Below are positions 1 through 8,544 of a stretch of DNA of 64,000 nt, piece after piece. The DNA lies in the NCBI GenBank assembly GCA_965194505.1, contig OZ239144.1, forward strand, positions 124,001-188,000, given 5' to 3'. Origin of the DNA: Hahnella aquatica (lineage in GTDB: Bacteria; Pseudomonadota; Gammaproteobacteria; Burkholderiales; Burkholderiaceae_A). The position numbers and the translations under genes are program-made. A model generated the notes under the pieces. The model did no database searches and was not told where the DNA came from. It was given only the letters and a program-made list of their open reading frames with translations. Position 1 is the stretch's first letter; each line of letters begins with the position of its first letter.

Positions 1-1
1 C

Positions 2-79
2 GGCATCGATGGGCTCATCGCTGCACTTCAGTCGAAGAACAAGTCCCTGCGGCAGTCGTCCGTCGCCCGTGGCTCCTGA
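2..79 (+). CDS. mlaC: MlaC, phospholipid-binding protein, C-terminal end only
   Basis: The window opens inside a gene of which the last 25 codons are visible, ending at TGA 77-79. The readable tail begins GIDGLIAALQSKNK, which matches the usual C-terminus of MlaC (Ttg2D), the periplasmic carrier that moves phospholipids between the outer membrane and the MlaFEDB complex of the inner membrane. The identification rests on this short tail and on the STAS gene that follows directly, as mlaB follows mlaC in related genomes. The rest of the mla operon lies outside the window. Confidence 0.6.
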   Translation, partial: GIDGLIAALQSKNKSLRQSSVARGS

Positions 80-380
80 ATCCATCTTCGTCGGGCCCCG
101 TGCGTTCACGGGGCCGCTCACGCTGCAGTTGGCGCCCGCGGTGCTTCAAATGGCTGCTGCTGAACTCGAGGAGGCCATCCGAGGCACCTCGGCTGGCCAG
201 ACGGTGGTCATGAATCTCGCGGCCCTCGGCAAGGTCGACACCTCCGCCCTCACGGTGCTTCTGGCACTCACGCGGCAGGCGCAGCAGCGTGGCATTCGGC
301 TGGTCTGGTCGGGCATGCCGCCCGCACTCCTGGAACTGGCCAAGCTCTCCTCCGTCGACGCGCTGCTGCCCACGGCATGA
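69..380 (+). CDS. mlaB: STAS-domain protein, probable MlaB
   Basis: A protein of about 103 residues with a STAS fold: a beta strand with GPLTLQLAP near the N-terminus, the core VVMNLAALGKVDTSALTVLLALTRQA, and a final helix. MlaB is the small cytoplasmic subunit that stabilises the MlaF ATPase of the phospholipid transporter. I place the start at GTG 69, which overlaps the mlaC stop. An ATG at 9 is in frame but would add about 20 poorly folding residues and a long overlap. The stop overlaps the next gene in ATGA form, so translation is probably coupled. Confidence 0.7.
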   Translation: MAPESIFVGPRAFTGPLTLQLAPAVLQMAAAELEEAIRGTSAGQTVVMNLAALGKVDTSALTVLLALTRQAQQRGIRLVWSGMPPALLELAKLSSVDALLPTA

Positions 381-1123
381 CGCCTGCCGTCTGCCTGCAG
401 GGGGTGACCAAGGTCTACGGTCACCCAGACACCGGCTTTTGTGCCCTGCGCGATGTCAGCCTTCAGATCGAGCAGGGCGACTTCTTCGGCCTGCTCGGCC
501 CCAACGGCGCCGGAAAGACCACCCTCATTCAGATCATGGCGGGGCTCACCCGCCCAAGCGCTGGCCGCGCCGAGGTCATGGGCTTTGATGTGGCCACGCA
601 CCCTTCTGAGGCTCGGCGGCGGCTCGGTGTGGTGCCCCAAGAACTGGTCTTCGACCCGTTCTTTACGGTGCGCGAGACCCTGCGCATTCAGTCGGGCTTC
701 TTTGGTCTGCTGCGCAACGACGACTGGATCGATGAACTGCTCGTGGCGCTCGGCCTCTCCGACAAGGCCGACACCAACCTTCGCGCCCTGTCCGGTGGCA
801 TGAAGCGTCGGGTGCTGGTGGCCCAGGCCTTGGTCCATCGTCCCGCGGTGATCGTGCTCGATGAGCCCACCGCCGGGGTGGACATCCAACTGCGAGAAAG
901 CCTCTGGCAGTTCATTCGCGGCCTCAATGACAAGGGCCACACCATTCTGCTCACCACCCACTACCTCGAGGAGGCCGAGCAACTCTGCCGTGGGCTGGCC
1001 TTCCTGCGGCGGGGTGAATTGGCCCTGGAGGGGCAGACGTCAGACCTCTTGTCGCAGACCCAAGGGGTGAACCGCCTGGAGCAGGTCTTCCGTCGAGTCT
1101 TCCAAGGGGTCGCCGTAGAATAG
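377..1123 (+). CDS. ABC-2 type transporter ATP-binding protein
   Basis: A 248-residue ABC ATPase with Walker A GPNGAGKTT (41-49), Q-loop Gln near 88, signature LSGGMKRR (138-145), Walker B VIVLDEP (158-164) and H-loop His near 195. It resembles the YadG/CcmA-type ATPases that power ABC-2 exporters. In related Burkholderiales the partner permease gene normally follows at once; here bolA begins 4 bases after the stop, and no permease is visible. The ATPase may pair with a permease encoded elsewhere, or the pair may have decayed. Its start overlaps mlaB by four bases. Confidence 0.88.
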   Translation: MTPAVCLQGVTKVYGHPDTGFCALRDVSLQIEQGDFFGLLGPNGAGKTTLIQIMAGLTRPSAGRAEVMGFDVATHPSEARRRLGVVPQELVFDPFFTVRETLRIQSGFFGLLRNDDWIDELLVALGLSDKADTNLRALSGGMKRRVLVAQALVHRPAVIVLDEPTAGVDIQLRESLWQFIRGLNDKGHTILLTTHYLEEAEQLCRGLAFLRRGELALEGQTSDLLSQTQGVNRLEQVFRRVFQGVAVE

Positions 1124-1127
1124 CGGC

Positions 1128-1373
1128 ATGGTGACACCCAAAAACATTGAGCAGTACATCCGCGAGGGCCTGGCCTGCGAGCACCTTGCAGTCGATGGCG
1201 ATGGCCATCACTTCGAGGCCGTGATTGTCAGTGCGGCCTTTGAGGGCAAGCGTCTGATCGCCCGCCATCAGCTCGTCTATGGCGCCCTGGGCGATCGCAT
1301 GCGCCAGGAGATCCATGCCCTGTCGATGAAGACCCTCACGCCGGCCGAATGGGCCGAGCAGTCCGGCGCCTAA
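1128..1373 (+). CDS. BolA/IbaG-family protein
   Basis: An 81-residue BolA-fold protein. It carries the BolA core HFEAVIVSAAFEGKRLIARHQLVYGALG, with the conserved histidine that helps bind an Fe-S cluster together with a monothiol glutaredoxin. A likely partner of that kind (CGFS type) is encoded at 16647-16976. The short form located just before murA corresponds to the IbaG (YrbA) subgroup rather than to classical BolA. It follows the ABC ATPase by 4 bases and precedes murA by 9, so all are probably one transcript. Confidence 0.88.
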   Translation: MVTPKNIEQYIREGLACEHLAVDGDGHHFEAVIVSAAFEGKRLIARHQLVYGALGDRMRQEIHALSMKTLTPAEWAEQSGA

Positions 1374-1382
1374 GGCCCCTTC

Positions 1383-2654
1383 ATGGATCGTTTTCAGATT
1401 CAAGGGGGCCAGCCCCTTCATGGCCGCGTCCGAATTTCTGGGGCCAAGAATGCCGCCCTGCCCATTCTCTGCGCCGGCCTGCTCACCGATGCACCCCTGG
1501 TCTTGCACAACGTGCCGCCCCTGCGGGATGTGGCCACCATGCGCAAGCTCCTCGAAGGCATGGGCCTGCGCTGTGAGCGGCATGCCCAGTCGGTCGACGG
1601 CCAAGAGACCCTCACCCTGCAGGCCGACCGCATCGACCGGCTCGAGGCGCCCTATGAATTGGTCAAGACCATGCGCGCCTCGGTGCTCGTGCTCGGCCCC
1701 ATGCTCGCCCGATTTGGTGAGGCCTTGGTGAGCCTGCCCGGGGGCTGCGCGATTGGTCAGCGCCCCGTGGACCAGCACATCAAAGGCCTCACCGCCATGG
1801 GTGCGCAGATCGAGATCGACCATGGCTACATCAAGGCACGCGCCGGCCGCCTCAAGGGTGCCCGCATTTCCACCGACATGGTCACGGTCACCGGCACCGA
1901 GAACCTCATGATGGCGGCCTGCCTGGCCGAGGGCACCACCGTCATCGAGAACGCAGCCTGCGAGCCCGAGGTGGTCGACCTGGCCGTGGTGCTTCAGTCC
2001 ATGGGTGCACAGATTGAGGGTGCGGGCACAGACCGCATCACCATCCGCGGCGTGGAGGCCCTGCACGGGGCCGAGCACACCGTCATGCCCGACCGCATCG
2101 AGGCAGGCACCTTCCTGTGCGCGGTCATGGCCACGGGTGGAGAACTCACCGCCCTGGGGGCTCGGGCCGACCAGATGGGCGCCACACTCGACAAACTCCA
2201 AGAGGCTGGGCTCGACTGGCAGTCGACCGACGACGGCATTCTGGCCAGGGCCAGTGGCCGTCCGCGGTCCGTCAATGTTCGTACGGCCCCATACCCGGGC
2301 TTTGCCACCGACATGCAGGCCCAGCTCATGGCGGTCAACGCCATTGCAAATGGCACGGGCATGGTGGTGGAGACCATCTTCGAAAACCGGTTCATGCATG
2401 TCCAAGAGATGCGCAGGCTCGGTGCGCAGATCGAGATCGATGGCCACACGGCCGTGGTCAAGGGTGTCTCCCGTCTCACCGGCGCAAGGGTCATGGCCAC
2501 CGACCTGCGCGCCTCTGCAGGCCTGGTCATTGCGGGCCTGGTGGCTGAAGGCACCACCGACATCGATCGCATCTACCACCTCGACCGCGGCTACGACCGG
2601 ATGGAACAAAAACTTGTGGGCCTCGGGGCCCGCGTGAAAAGGGTGTCGGCATGA
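1383..2654 (+). CDS. murA: UDP-N-acetylglucosamine 1-carboxyvinyltransferase
   Basis: A 423-residue MurA, which transfers enolpyruvate from PEP to UDP-GlcNAc in the first committed step of peptidoglycan synthesis, in the cytoplasm. Visible are the substrate-binding Lys-Asn pair (GAKNAALPIL, residues 22-23) and the PEP-reactive cysteine at about 122 in PGGCAIGQRPVD, which is the fosfomycin target in this family. Length is normal. The gene overlaps hisG by four bases, the usual murA-hisG arrangement in Burkholderiales. Confidence 0.97.
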   Translation: MDRFQIQGGQPLHGRVRISGAKNAALPILCAGLLTDAPLVLHNVPPLRDVATMRKLLEGMGLRCERHAQSVDGQETLTLQADRIDRLEAPYELVKTMRASVLVLGPMLARFGEALVSLPGGCAIGQRPVDQHIKGLTAMGAQIEIDHGYIKARAGRLKGARISTDMVTVTGTENLMMAACLAEGTTVIENAACEPEVVDLAVVLQSMGAQIEGAGTDRITIRGVEALHGAEHTVMPDRIEAGTFLCAVMATGGELTALGARADQMGATLDKLQEAGLDWQSTDDGILARASGRPRSVNVRTAPYPGFATDMQAQLMAVNAIANGTGMVVETIFENRFMHVQEMRRLGAQIEIDGHTAVVKGVSRLTGARVMATDLRASAGLVIAGLVAEGTTDIDRIYHLDRGYDRMEQKLVGLGARVKRVSA

Positions 2655-3289
2655 TCACACTGGCCTTGTCCAAGGGCCGCCTCTTTGAAGAGGCCCTTCC
2701 CATGCTCCAGGGCATGGGCATTCGCCCGGCCGAAGACCCTGACACCTCCCGAAGGCTCATCCTGCAGACCAATCGCCCCGACCTGCGCCTGCTCATCGTG
2801 CGTGCCAGTGACGTGCCCACCTATGTGCAGTTCGGCGCGGCCGACCTGGGCATCGCCGGCTCGGATGTCCTGGTGGAGCACGGTGGCAATGGCCTGTACC
2901 AGCCGGTCGATCTGGGCATTGGCCGCTGCCGCATGAGCCTTGCTGCGCCCGTGGGCATGGATGTGGCCGACAAGCTTCGCCGCGGCGCTCGTGTGCGGGT
3001 GGCCACCAAATACCTGCAGACGGCCCGGCAGTTCTTTGAGTCGCGTGGGGTGCATGCAGACCTCATCAAGCTCTATGGCTCGATGGAGCTCGCCCCCTTG
3101 GTGGGCCTTGCAGATGTCATCGTCGACCTGGTCTCCACCGGTGCCACCTTGGCGGCCAATGGCCTGGTCGAGGTGGAGGCCATTGCCCAGGTGAGCTCGC
3201 GGCTGATCGTGAACCAGACCGCCTTGAAGACCCAGCATGCGGCCCTTGCACCCATCATTGAAGACTTCGCCCGACAATCCAAGGCCTGA
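2651..3289 (+). CDS. hisG: ATP phosphoribosyltransferase, short form
   Basis: First enzyme of histidine synthesis, joining ATP and PRPP. At 212 residues it is the short HisG form, which lacks the C-terminal ACT-like regulatory domain and in known cases needs the HisZ subunit for activity and feedback control. hisZ is not in this window; in relatives it lies elsewhere, near purA. The PRPP-binding segment VDLVSTGATLAANGLVEV is clear near residues 157-174. Start ATG 2651 overlaps the murA stop. Confidence 0.96.
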   Translation: MITLALSKGRLFEEALPMLQGMGIRPAEDPDTSRRLILQTNRPDLRLLIVRASDVPTYVQFGAADLGIAGSDVLVEHGGNGLYQPVDLGIGRCRMSLAAPVGMDVADKLRRGARVRVATKYLQTARQFFESRGVHADLIKLYGSMELAPLVGLADVIVDLVSTGATLAANGLVEVEAIAQVSSRLIVNQTALKTQHAALAPIIEDFARQSKA

Positions 3290-3291
3290 CC

Positions 3292-4602
3292 ATGTCCACG
3301 CCATTGCCCATCGCTCGCCTCGCCACCACCCAGCCGGATTTCCAGCCGAAGCTGATCAAGATGCTGGCCCATGAGGCGGGCCAGGACGACGCCATCTCGG
3401 CCACGGTCAAGGGCATTCTGGCCGAGGTGCGCCGTCGTGGCGACGAGGCTGTGATGGAGTACACCGCAGCCTTTGATCGGCTCAAGGTCTCATCGGCCCA
3501 GGCCCTGGAGCTTCCCGCCTCGGCGCTCAAGGCGGCTCACGAGGGCCTGTCGGCGGAGCATCGAGAGGCGCTGGCCGTGGCCGCCGATCGGATTCGTGTC
3601 TTTCATGAGGCCCAGCGTCAGGCGTCCTGGTCCATCACCGATGCCCACGGCTCCACCTTGGGCCAGCGCGTCTCCCCATTGGATCGGGCAGGCCTCTATG
3701 TGCCCGGCGGCAAGGCCGCCTATCCATCCTCCGTGCTCATGAATGCGCTGCCTGCGAAGGTGGCGGGGGTGCCCGAGATTGTCATGGTGGTGCCCACACC
3801 CGATGGGGAGCGCAATCCCTTGGTGCTGGCCGCCGCGCACCTCGCGGGTGTGGACCGGGTTTTCACGGTGGGCGGCGCCCAGGCCGTGGCCGCCCTGGCC
3901 TATGGCACGCAGACCATTCCCGCGGTGGACAAGATCGTGGGCCCGGGCAACGCCTATGTGGCCGAGGCCAAGCGCCAGGTCTTTGGCAAGGTGGGCATCG
4001 ACATGATTGCCGGCCCCTCCGAGATTCTGGTGATCTGCGACGGCAAGACTGACCCCGACTGGGTCGCCATGGATCTCTTCTCCCAGGCCGAGCACGATGA
4101 GTTGGCCCAGTCCATTCTGCTCACGCCCGACGCTGCCTACATCGACAAGGTTCAGGCCTCGATCGACCGCCTCCTGCCGGACATGCCCCGGCGTGCGGTC
4201 ATTGAGACGTCTCTGCGCAATCGGGGTCTCTTCATCCTCACCCGAAGCCTCGAGGAGGCCTGTGAACTCGCCTCGCAAATCGCGCCCGAGCACCTCGAGG
4301 TCTCTACAGATGAGCCCGAGCGCTGGGCCGACCAAATTCGGCATGCCGGCGCAATCTTCATGGGCCGCTACGCATCTGAATCCATTGGCGATTACTGTGC
4401 AGGGCCCAATCATGTGCTGCCGACCATGCAGACCGCCCGCTTCTCATCGCCCTTGGGGGTCTATGACTTTCAGAAGCGCACCTCACTCATTCACGTGACC
4501 GAGGCGGGCGCTCAAGTACTGGGGCGTGTGGCCTCCACGCTCGCCTGGGGTGAGCACCTGCCGGCGCATGCCCGGGCCGCGGAACTTCGCCTCAAAAGTT
4601 AG
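3292..4602 (+). CDS. hisD: Histidinol dehydrogenase
   Basis: A 436-residue zinc enzyme that oxidises L-histidinol twice, to histidine, using NAD+. The family signature around VDKIVGPGNAYVAEAKRQV and the catalytic Glu-His pair in APEHLEV (about 333-334) are present. The start is 2 bases after the hisG stop. Downstream, hisC lies on the opposite strand, so the transcript from murA-hisG-hisD must end, or read through antisense, in the 47-bp gap. Confidence 0.97.
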   Translation: MSTPLPIARLATTQPDFQPKLIKMLAHEAGQDDAISATVKGILAEVRRRGDEAVMEYTAAFDRLKVSSAQALELPASALKAAHEGLSAEHREALAVAADRIRVFHEAQRQASWSITDAHGSTLGQRVSPLDRAGLYVPGGKAAYPSSVLMNALPAKVAGVPEIVMVVPTPDGERNPLVLAAAHLAGVDRVFTVGGAQAVAALAYGTQTIPAVDKIVGPGNAYVAEAKRQVFGKVGIDMIAGPSEILVICDGKTDPDWVAMDLFSQAEHDELAQSILLTPDAAYIDKVQASIDRLLPDMPRRAVIETSLRNRGLFILTRSLEEACELASQIAPEHLEVSTDEPERWADQIRHAGAIFMGRYASESIGDYCAGPNHVLPTMQTARFSSPLGVYDFQKRTSLIHVTEAGAQVLGRVASTLAWGEHLPAHARAAELRLKS

Positions 4603-4617
4603 CTGACATGCGGGCCA

Positions 4618-4636
4618 CGCACGCGAGCTGCGTGCG
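4618..4636. terminator. Stem-loop between convergent hisD and hisC
   Basis: A perfect 7-bp inverted repeat (cgcacgc / gcgtgcg) with a 5-base loop sits midway between the two converging genes. No T-run follows on either strand, so it is at best a weak or Rho-assisted bidirectional terminator. It may also be a junction scar of the hisC inversion. Confidence 0.35.
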
Positions 4637-4649
4637 TTCGGCTCGCCGT

Positions 4650-5732
4650 CTATCGGGCTGGGTCGTTGCTGGTGAGTGCCGTCAGGGCATCGACCAGCGC
4701 CTCGCACTGAGGCTGCGTGCCCACGGTGATGCGCAGTCGGTCGTGGATGCGGGGCTTGTCGAAATGCCGAACCAGAATCTTTCGAGCCCGCAGGCCATCG
4801 GCCAGCATGGCAGCCTCTTGTTCGGGGTGCCGGGCAAAGACGAAGTTGGCCATCGAGGGCAGCACCTCAAATCCGAGCGCGAACAGGCGCTGGGTGAGCC
4901 AGTCCCGTGAGTGCATCACCTTCTGGCGATTGCGCTCAAGCCAGTCTGTGTCCGACATTGCGGCCACCGCGGCCGCACCGGCCAGCCGATCCAACGGGTA
5001 GGAGTTGAAGCTGTCCTTGATGCGGATGAGGGCCTCTAAAAGCCCGGGCTGACCAAAGGCCAGGCCCACCCGCATGCCGGCCAGTGCACGTGACTTCGAG
5101 AGCGACTGGGTCACCAGCAGGTTCGCATGAGAGGCGACCAAGGGCGCACACGACTCGGCACCGAAGTCCACATAGGCCTCATCGACCACCACCAAGGTCT
5201 CGGGACGGGCGACCAGGAACTGCTCAATGACACTGCGCGCCAATGCCCGTCCAGTGGGCGCGTTGGGGTTCGGAAAGATCAGTGCGCGTGCGGAGGCTGG
5301 CACGGCCGAGAGGTCGAGCTCGAAGGCATCGTTGAGCTGCAGTGTCTGGTGCGACAGGCCATAGAGCCGGCAGTAACTGGGATAAAAGCTGTAGGTGATG
5401 TCGGGACACACCAGGGGCTCACTGTGGTGGAGCAGGCCCTGAAAGACAAAGGCGAGCACCTCATCGGAGCCATTGCCGGCGAAGACATGGTCGGCCGTGA
5501 GGCCATGCAAGTCGGCGGCAGCCGTGCGAAGCGCAAGCGATTGAGGGTCTGGGTAGAGGCGAAGCCGATCGCCGTCGGCCCCGAGCACGGCACGAATGGC
5601 TTCGACCACCTTTGGAGACGGCGGATACGGATTCTCGTTGGTGTTGAGCTTGATGAGCCCATCGACCTGGGGCTGCTCACCTGGAATGTAGGGGGACAAC
5701 TGCCCCACCACAGGGCTCCAAAACGGGTTCAT
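4650..5732 (-). CDS. hisC: Histidinol-phosphate aminotransferase, on reversed strand
   Basis: A 360-residue class-I/II PLP aminotransferase that converts imidazole-acetol phosphate to histidinol phosphate. Seen are the N-terminal LNTNENPYPPSP, the PNPNAPTGRAL segment, and the PLP lysine in SLSKSRALAGMRVG (about residue 213). The gene lies on the minus strand between hisD and hisB, whereas the other his genes run on the plus strand. Only 23 bases separate its start from the hisB start, so the divergent promoters must overlap coding sequence. Sequence type is ordinary, so this looks like a local inversion or replacement rather than a foreign enzyme. Confidence 0.95.
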   Translation of the reverse strand: MNPFWSPVVGQLSPYIPGEQPQVDGLIKLNTNENPYPPSPKVVEAIRAVLGADGDRLRLYPDPQSLALRTAAADLHGLTADHVFAGNGSDEVLAFVFQGLLHHSEPLVCPDITYSFYPSYCRLYGLSHQTLQLNDAFELDLSAVPASARALIFPNPNAPTGRALARSVIEQFLVARPETLVVVDEAYVDFGAESCAPLVASHANLLVTQSLSKSRALAGMRVGLAFGQPGLLEALIRIKDSFNSYPLDRLAGAAAVAAMSDTDWLERNRQKVMHSRDWLTQRLFALGFEVLPSMANFVFARHPEQEAAMLADGLRARKILVRHFDKPRIHDRLRITVGTQPQCEALVDALTALTSNDPAR

Positions 5733-5755
5733 CGCGCGACTGTATCATTTGGCCT

Positions 5756-6346
5756 ATGAGAACCGCTGACGTCCAACGAAACACCGCAGAGACCCAGATT
5801 TACGTGAAGATCGGCCTGGATGGCACAGGCGCCCGTGAACTGGATTCCGGCATTCCATTCCTCGACCACATGCTCGATCAAATCGCTCGGCATGGGCTGG
5901 TGGACCTCACCGTTCGCGCCAAGGGCGACCTAGACATCGACGCCCATCACACCGTGGAAGACATCGGCATCACCCTGGGCCAAGCCTTTGCCAAGGCCAT
6001 TGGAAACAAGCAGGGTGTCGTTCGTTATGGCCACTCGTATGTTCCGTTGGATGAAGCCCTCTCCCGAGTGGTGGTGGACCTCTCTGGCCGGCCTGGCCTG
6101 GAGTTCAATTGCGTATGGAAGCGGCAGTTTGTCGGCCAGTTCGACCTCGACCTCATCCATGAATTTTTTCAAGGCTTTGTGAACCACGCACAGGTCACCC
6201 TGCACTTTGACAACCTCAAGGGTGAGAACGCGCACCACCAGTGTGAAACCCTCTTCAAGGCGTTTGGTCGGGCCTTGCGAATGGCCGTGGCACTCGACCC
6301 TGGGCTCGACGCCAACGCCATTCCGTCGACCAAGGGCAGCCTCTAA
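5756..6346 (+). CDS. hisB: Imidazoleglycerol-phosphate dehydratase
   Basis: A 196-residue monofunctional HisB, without the N-terminal phosphatase domain found in enterobacteria. The two manganese-binding motifs appear as DAHHTVEDIG (about residues 61-70) and HHQCETLFKAFG (about 160-171). It opens the rightward hisBHAFIE run. With hisC divergent only 23 bases away, it probably has its own promoter inside the hisC 5' region. Confidence 0.96.
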   Translation: MRTADVQRNTAETQIYVKIGLDGTGARELDSGIPFLDHMLDQIARHGLVDLTVRAKGDLDIDAHHTVEDIGITLGQAFAKAIGNKQGVVRYGHSYVPLDEALSRVVVDLSGRPGLEFNCVWKRQFVGQFDLDLIHEFFQGFVNHAQVTLHFDNLKGENAHHQCETLFKAFGRALRMAVALDPGLDANAIPSTKGSL

Positions 6347-6366
6347 ATCCGCGCCCCGCCAGGCCG

Positions 6367-7026
6367 ATGATCGCGATCGTCGATTACGGTGGTGGCAATG
6401 TGCGCAGCGTGCTGCGGGCTGTGTTGGCAGCCAATGCCCATGAGCCCGGTGCTGGCGACGTTGCCCTGGTCCGAGACCCAGACCTTCTACGGCGCGCCGA
6501 TCGCGTCATCTTTCCAGGCCAAGGGGCCATGCCCGACTGCATGGAGAGCCTGTCCCGGTCGGGACTGGCCGAGGCACTGCGCGAGGTCATTGCACAAAAG
6601 CCCTTCTTCGGCATTTGTGTGGGCCAGCAAATGCTCTTTGACCACAGTGAAGAGGGCGACACGCCGGGCCTGGGCATCATTGCGGGCCAGGTGATTCGAT
6701 TCACCCCCGCCCGTGGTGCGGTGGACCCAGATGGCCGCCCACTCAAGGTGCCCCACATGGGCTGGAATCGCGTGGCCTTTCGCCGGCCGCATCCGGTGTT
6801 GGAAGGCCTCGACACCATGGCGCAGGGCGACTGGTTTTACTTCGTGCACAGCTTTCATGCGGAGCCCGCCTTGCCAGCAGACATCCTCGGTGAGACCGAC
6901 TACGGGCGTCGGTTTGTCTGTGCCGTGGCCCGAGACAACATCATTGCCACTCAGTTTCATCCGGAGAAGAGCGCCGCCGCAGGACAGCGCCTGCTAGTAA
7001 ACTTTTGCCAGTGGAAGCCGTCCTAA
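6367..7026 (+). CDS. hisH: Imidazole glycerol phosphate synthase, glutaminase subunit
   Basis: A 219-residue class-I glutamine amidotransferase. It frees ammonia from glutamine and channels it to HisF. The nucleophile is Cys about 84 in GICVGQQML, and the His/Glu pair is in TQFHPEKSAA near the C-terminus. It lies 20 bases after hisB and 6 before hisA. Confidence 0.96.
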   Translation: MIAIVDYGGGNVRSVLRAVLAANAHEPGAGDVALVRDPDLLRRADRVIFPGQGAMPDCMESLSRSGLAEALREVIAQKPFFGICVGQQMLFDHSEEGDTPGLGIIAGQVIRFTPARGAVDPDGRPLKVPHMGWNRVAFRRPHPVLEGLDTMAQGDWFYFVHSFHAEPALPADILGETDYGRRFVCAVARDNIIATQFHPEKSAAAGQRLLVNFCQWKPS

Positions 7027-7032
7027 CCCCTT

Positions 7033-7776
7033 ATGTCACTCTTACTCATTCCAGCCATTGATCTCAAAGACGGCCAGTGCGTCCGTCTGCGCCAGGGCGA
7101 TCTGCAAGACGCCACCATCTTCTCCGACCACCCCGGCCAGATGGCCGCCCGGTGGATTGGCCAGGGTGCACGCCGCATTCATGTCGTCGATCTCAACGGT
7201 GCTGTGGCGGGTCGGCCCAAGAACGAGGCGGCGGTGAGGGCCATCATCGAGGCGGCCGGGCCTGATGTGCCGGTGCAGATTGGTGGTGGCATTCGAGACC
7301 TCGAGACCATCGAGCGTTACCTCGACGATGGCGCGAGCTTCGTGGTCATCGGCACGGCCGCCGTGAAGAACCCCGGCCTTCTGAAGGACGCCTGTGCAGC
7401 CTTCCCAGGTCAGATCATCGTGTCCATCGATGCCAAAGATGGCAAGGTCGCCACCGATGGCTGGAGCAAGCTCTCGGGACACGAGGTCATCGACCTCGCG
7501 CAGAAGTTTGAGAACGATGGCGTCTCGGCCATTCTGTACACCGACATTGGCCGCGACGGCATGCTCTCGGGCGTGAATGTCGAGGCCACGGTGCGCCTGG
7601 CCCAGGCGGTGAACATTCCCATCTTGGCCTCCGGTGGCATTGCGGGCATGGCCGACATTCGCGCGCTCTGCGAGGTCGAGTCCGAAGGCGTCATGGGTGC
7701 GATTCTGGGCCGTGCCCTCTACGAGGGCCAGCTCGACCTCGGACAGGCGCAGGCCTACGCCGACGAGCAGGGCTGA
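7033..7776 (+). CDS. hisA: ProFAR isomerase (HisA)
   Basis: A 247-residue (beta-alpha)8 barrel that opens the ribose ring of ProFAR in histidine synthesis. The catalytic N-terminal Asp (LLIPAIDLKDG, residue 10), phosphate-binding IGGGIRD and TDIGRDGM motifs are present. It is homologous to HisF, which follows after 3 bases. Confidence 0.96.
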   Translation: MSLLLIPAIDLKDGQCVRLRQGDLQDATIFSDHPGQMAARWIGQGARRIHVVDLNGAVAGRPKNEAAVRAIIEAAGPDVPVQIGGGIRDLETIERYLDDGASFVVIGTAAVKNPGLLKDACAAFPGQIIVSIDAKDGKVATDGWSKLSGHEVIDLAQKFENDGVSAILYTDIGRDGMLSGVNVEATVRLAQAVNIPILASGGIAGMADIRALCEVESEGVMGAILGRALYEGQLDLGQAQAYADEQG

Positions 7777-7779
7777 GCC

Positions 7780-8544
7780 GTGCTCGCCAAGCGCATCATC
7801 CCGTGTCTGGATGTGGACGCAGGCCGGGTGGTGAAGGGCACCAACTTTGTTTCTCTGCGTGATGCCGGCGATCCCGTGGAGGTGGCCAAACGCTACGACG
7901 ACCAAGGCGCCGACGAGATCACCTTTCTCGACATCACCGCCTCCTCGGATGCACGCGGCCTCATCCTCCCCATGATCGAGGCGGTGGCCAATCAGGTTTT
8001 CATTCCACTCACTGTGGGCGGCGGTGTGCGTGCGGTCGATGATGTGAGCCGCCTCCTGCAGGCCGGGGCCGACAAGGTCAGCATCAACACGGCCGCCGTG
8101 CAGAACCCGCAGCTCATTGCCGACTGCCACGACAAGTTTGGTGCCCAGTGCATCGTGGTGGCCATTGATGCCAAACGCAACCCCGATGGCTCGGGCTGGT
8201 CGGTCTTCACCCATGGTGGACGAACCGCCACCGGCCGTGATGCGGTGGCCTGGGCCCAGGAGGTTGCGGCACTGGGGGCGGGCGAGATTCTTCTCACCAG
8301 CATGGACCGAGACGGCACCAAACAGGGCTTCGACCTTGGCCTCACCCGGGCGGTGTCGCGGGCGGTCAACATCCCGGTGATTGCCTCGGGTGGCGTGGGC
8401 TGTCTGCAAGACTTGGTCGACGGCGTCACCGAAGGCGAGGCCGATGCGGTCTTGGCGGCCAGCATTTTTCACTTTGGGCAACACACCGTGGGCGAGGCCA
8501 AGGCCCACCTGCGCGACAGGGGGGTCTGTGTCCGACTGGCTTGA
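7780..8544 (+). CDS. hisF: Imidazole glycerol phosphate synthase, cyclase subunit
   Basis: A 254-residue (beta-alpha)8 barrel that uses ammonia from HisH to form imidazole glycerol phosphate and AICAR. The catalytic aspartates are D11 (CLDVDAGRVVKG) and D130 (VVAIDAKRN). The start codon is GTG at 7780, 3 bases after hisA. The 3' end overlaps hisI by 17 bases. Confidence 0.96.
   Translation: MLAKRIIPCLDVDAGRVVKGTNFVSLRDAGDPVEVAKRYDDQGADEITFLDITASSDARGLILPMIEAVANQVFIPLTVGGGVRAVDDVSRLLQAGADKVSINTAAVQNPQLIADCHDKFGAQCIVVAIDAKRNPDGSGWSVFTHGGRTATGRDAVAWAQEVAALGAGEILLTSMDRDGTKQGFDLGLTRAVSRAVNIPVIASGGVGCLQDLVDGVTEGEADAVLAASIFHFGQHTVGEAKAHLRDRGVCVRLA

Noticed and set aside
951..2609. A 552-codon open frame on the minus strand across murA
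   Set aside because: Same codon-position shadow effect; murA on the plus strand carries all catalytic motifs.
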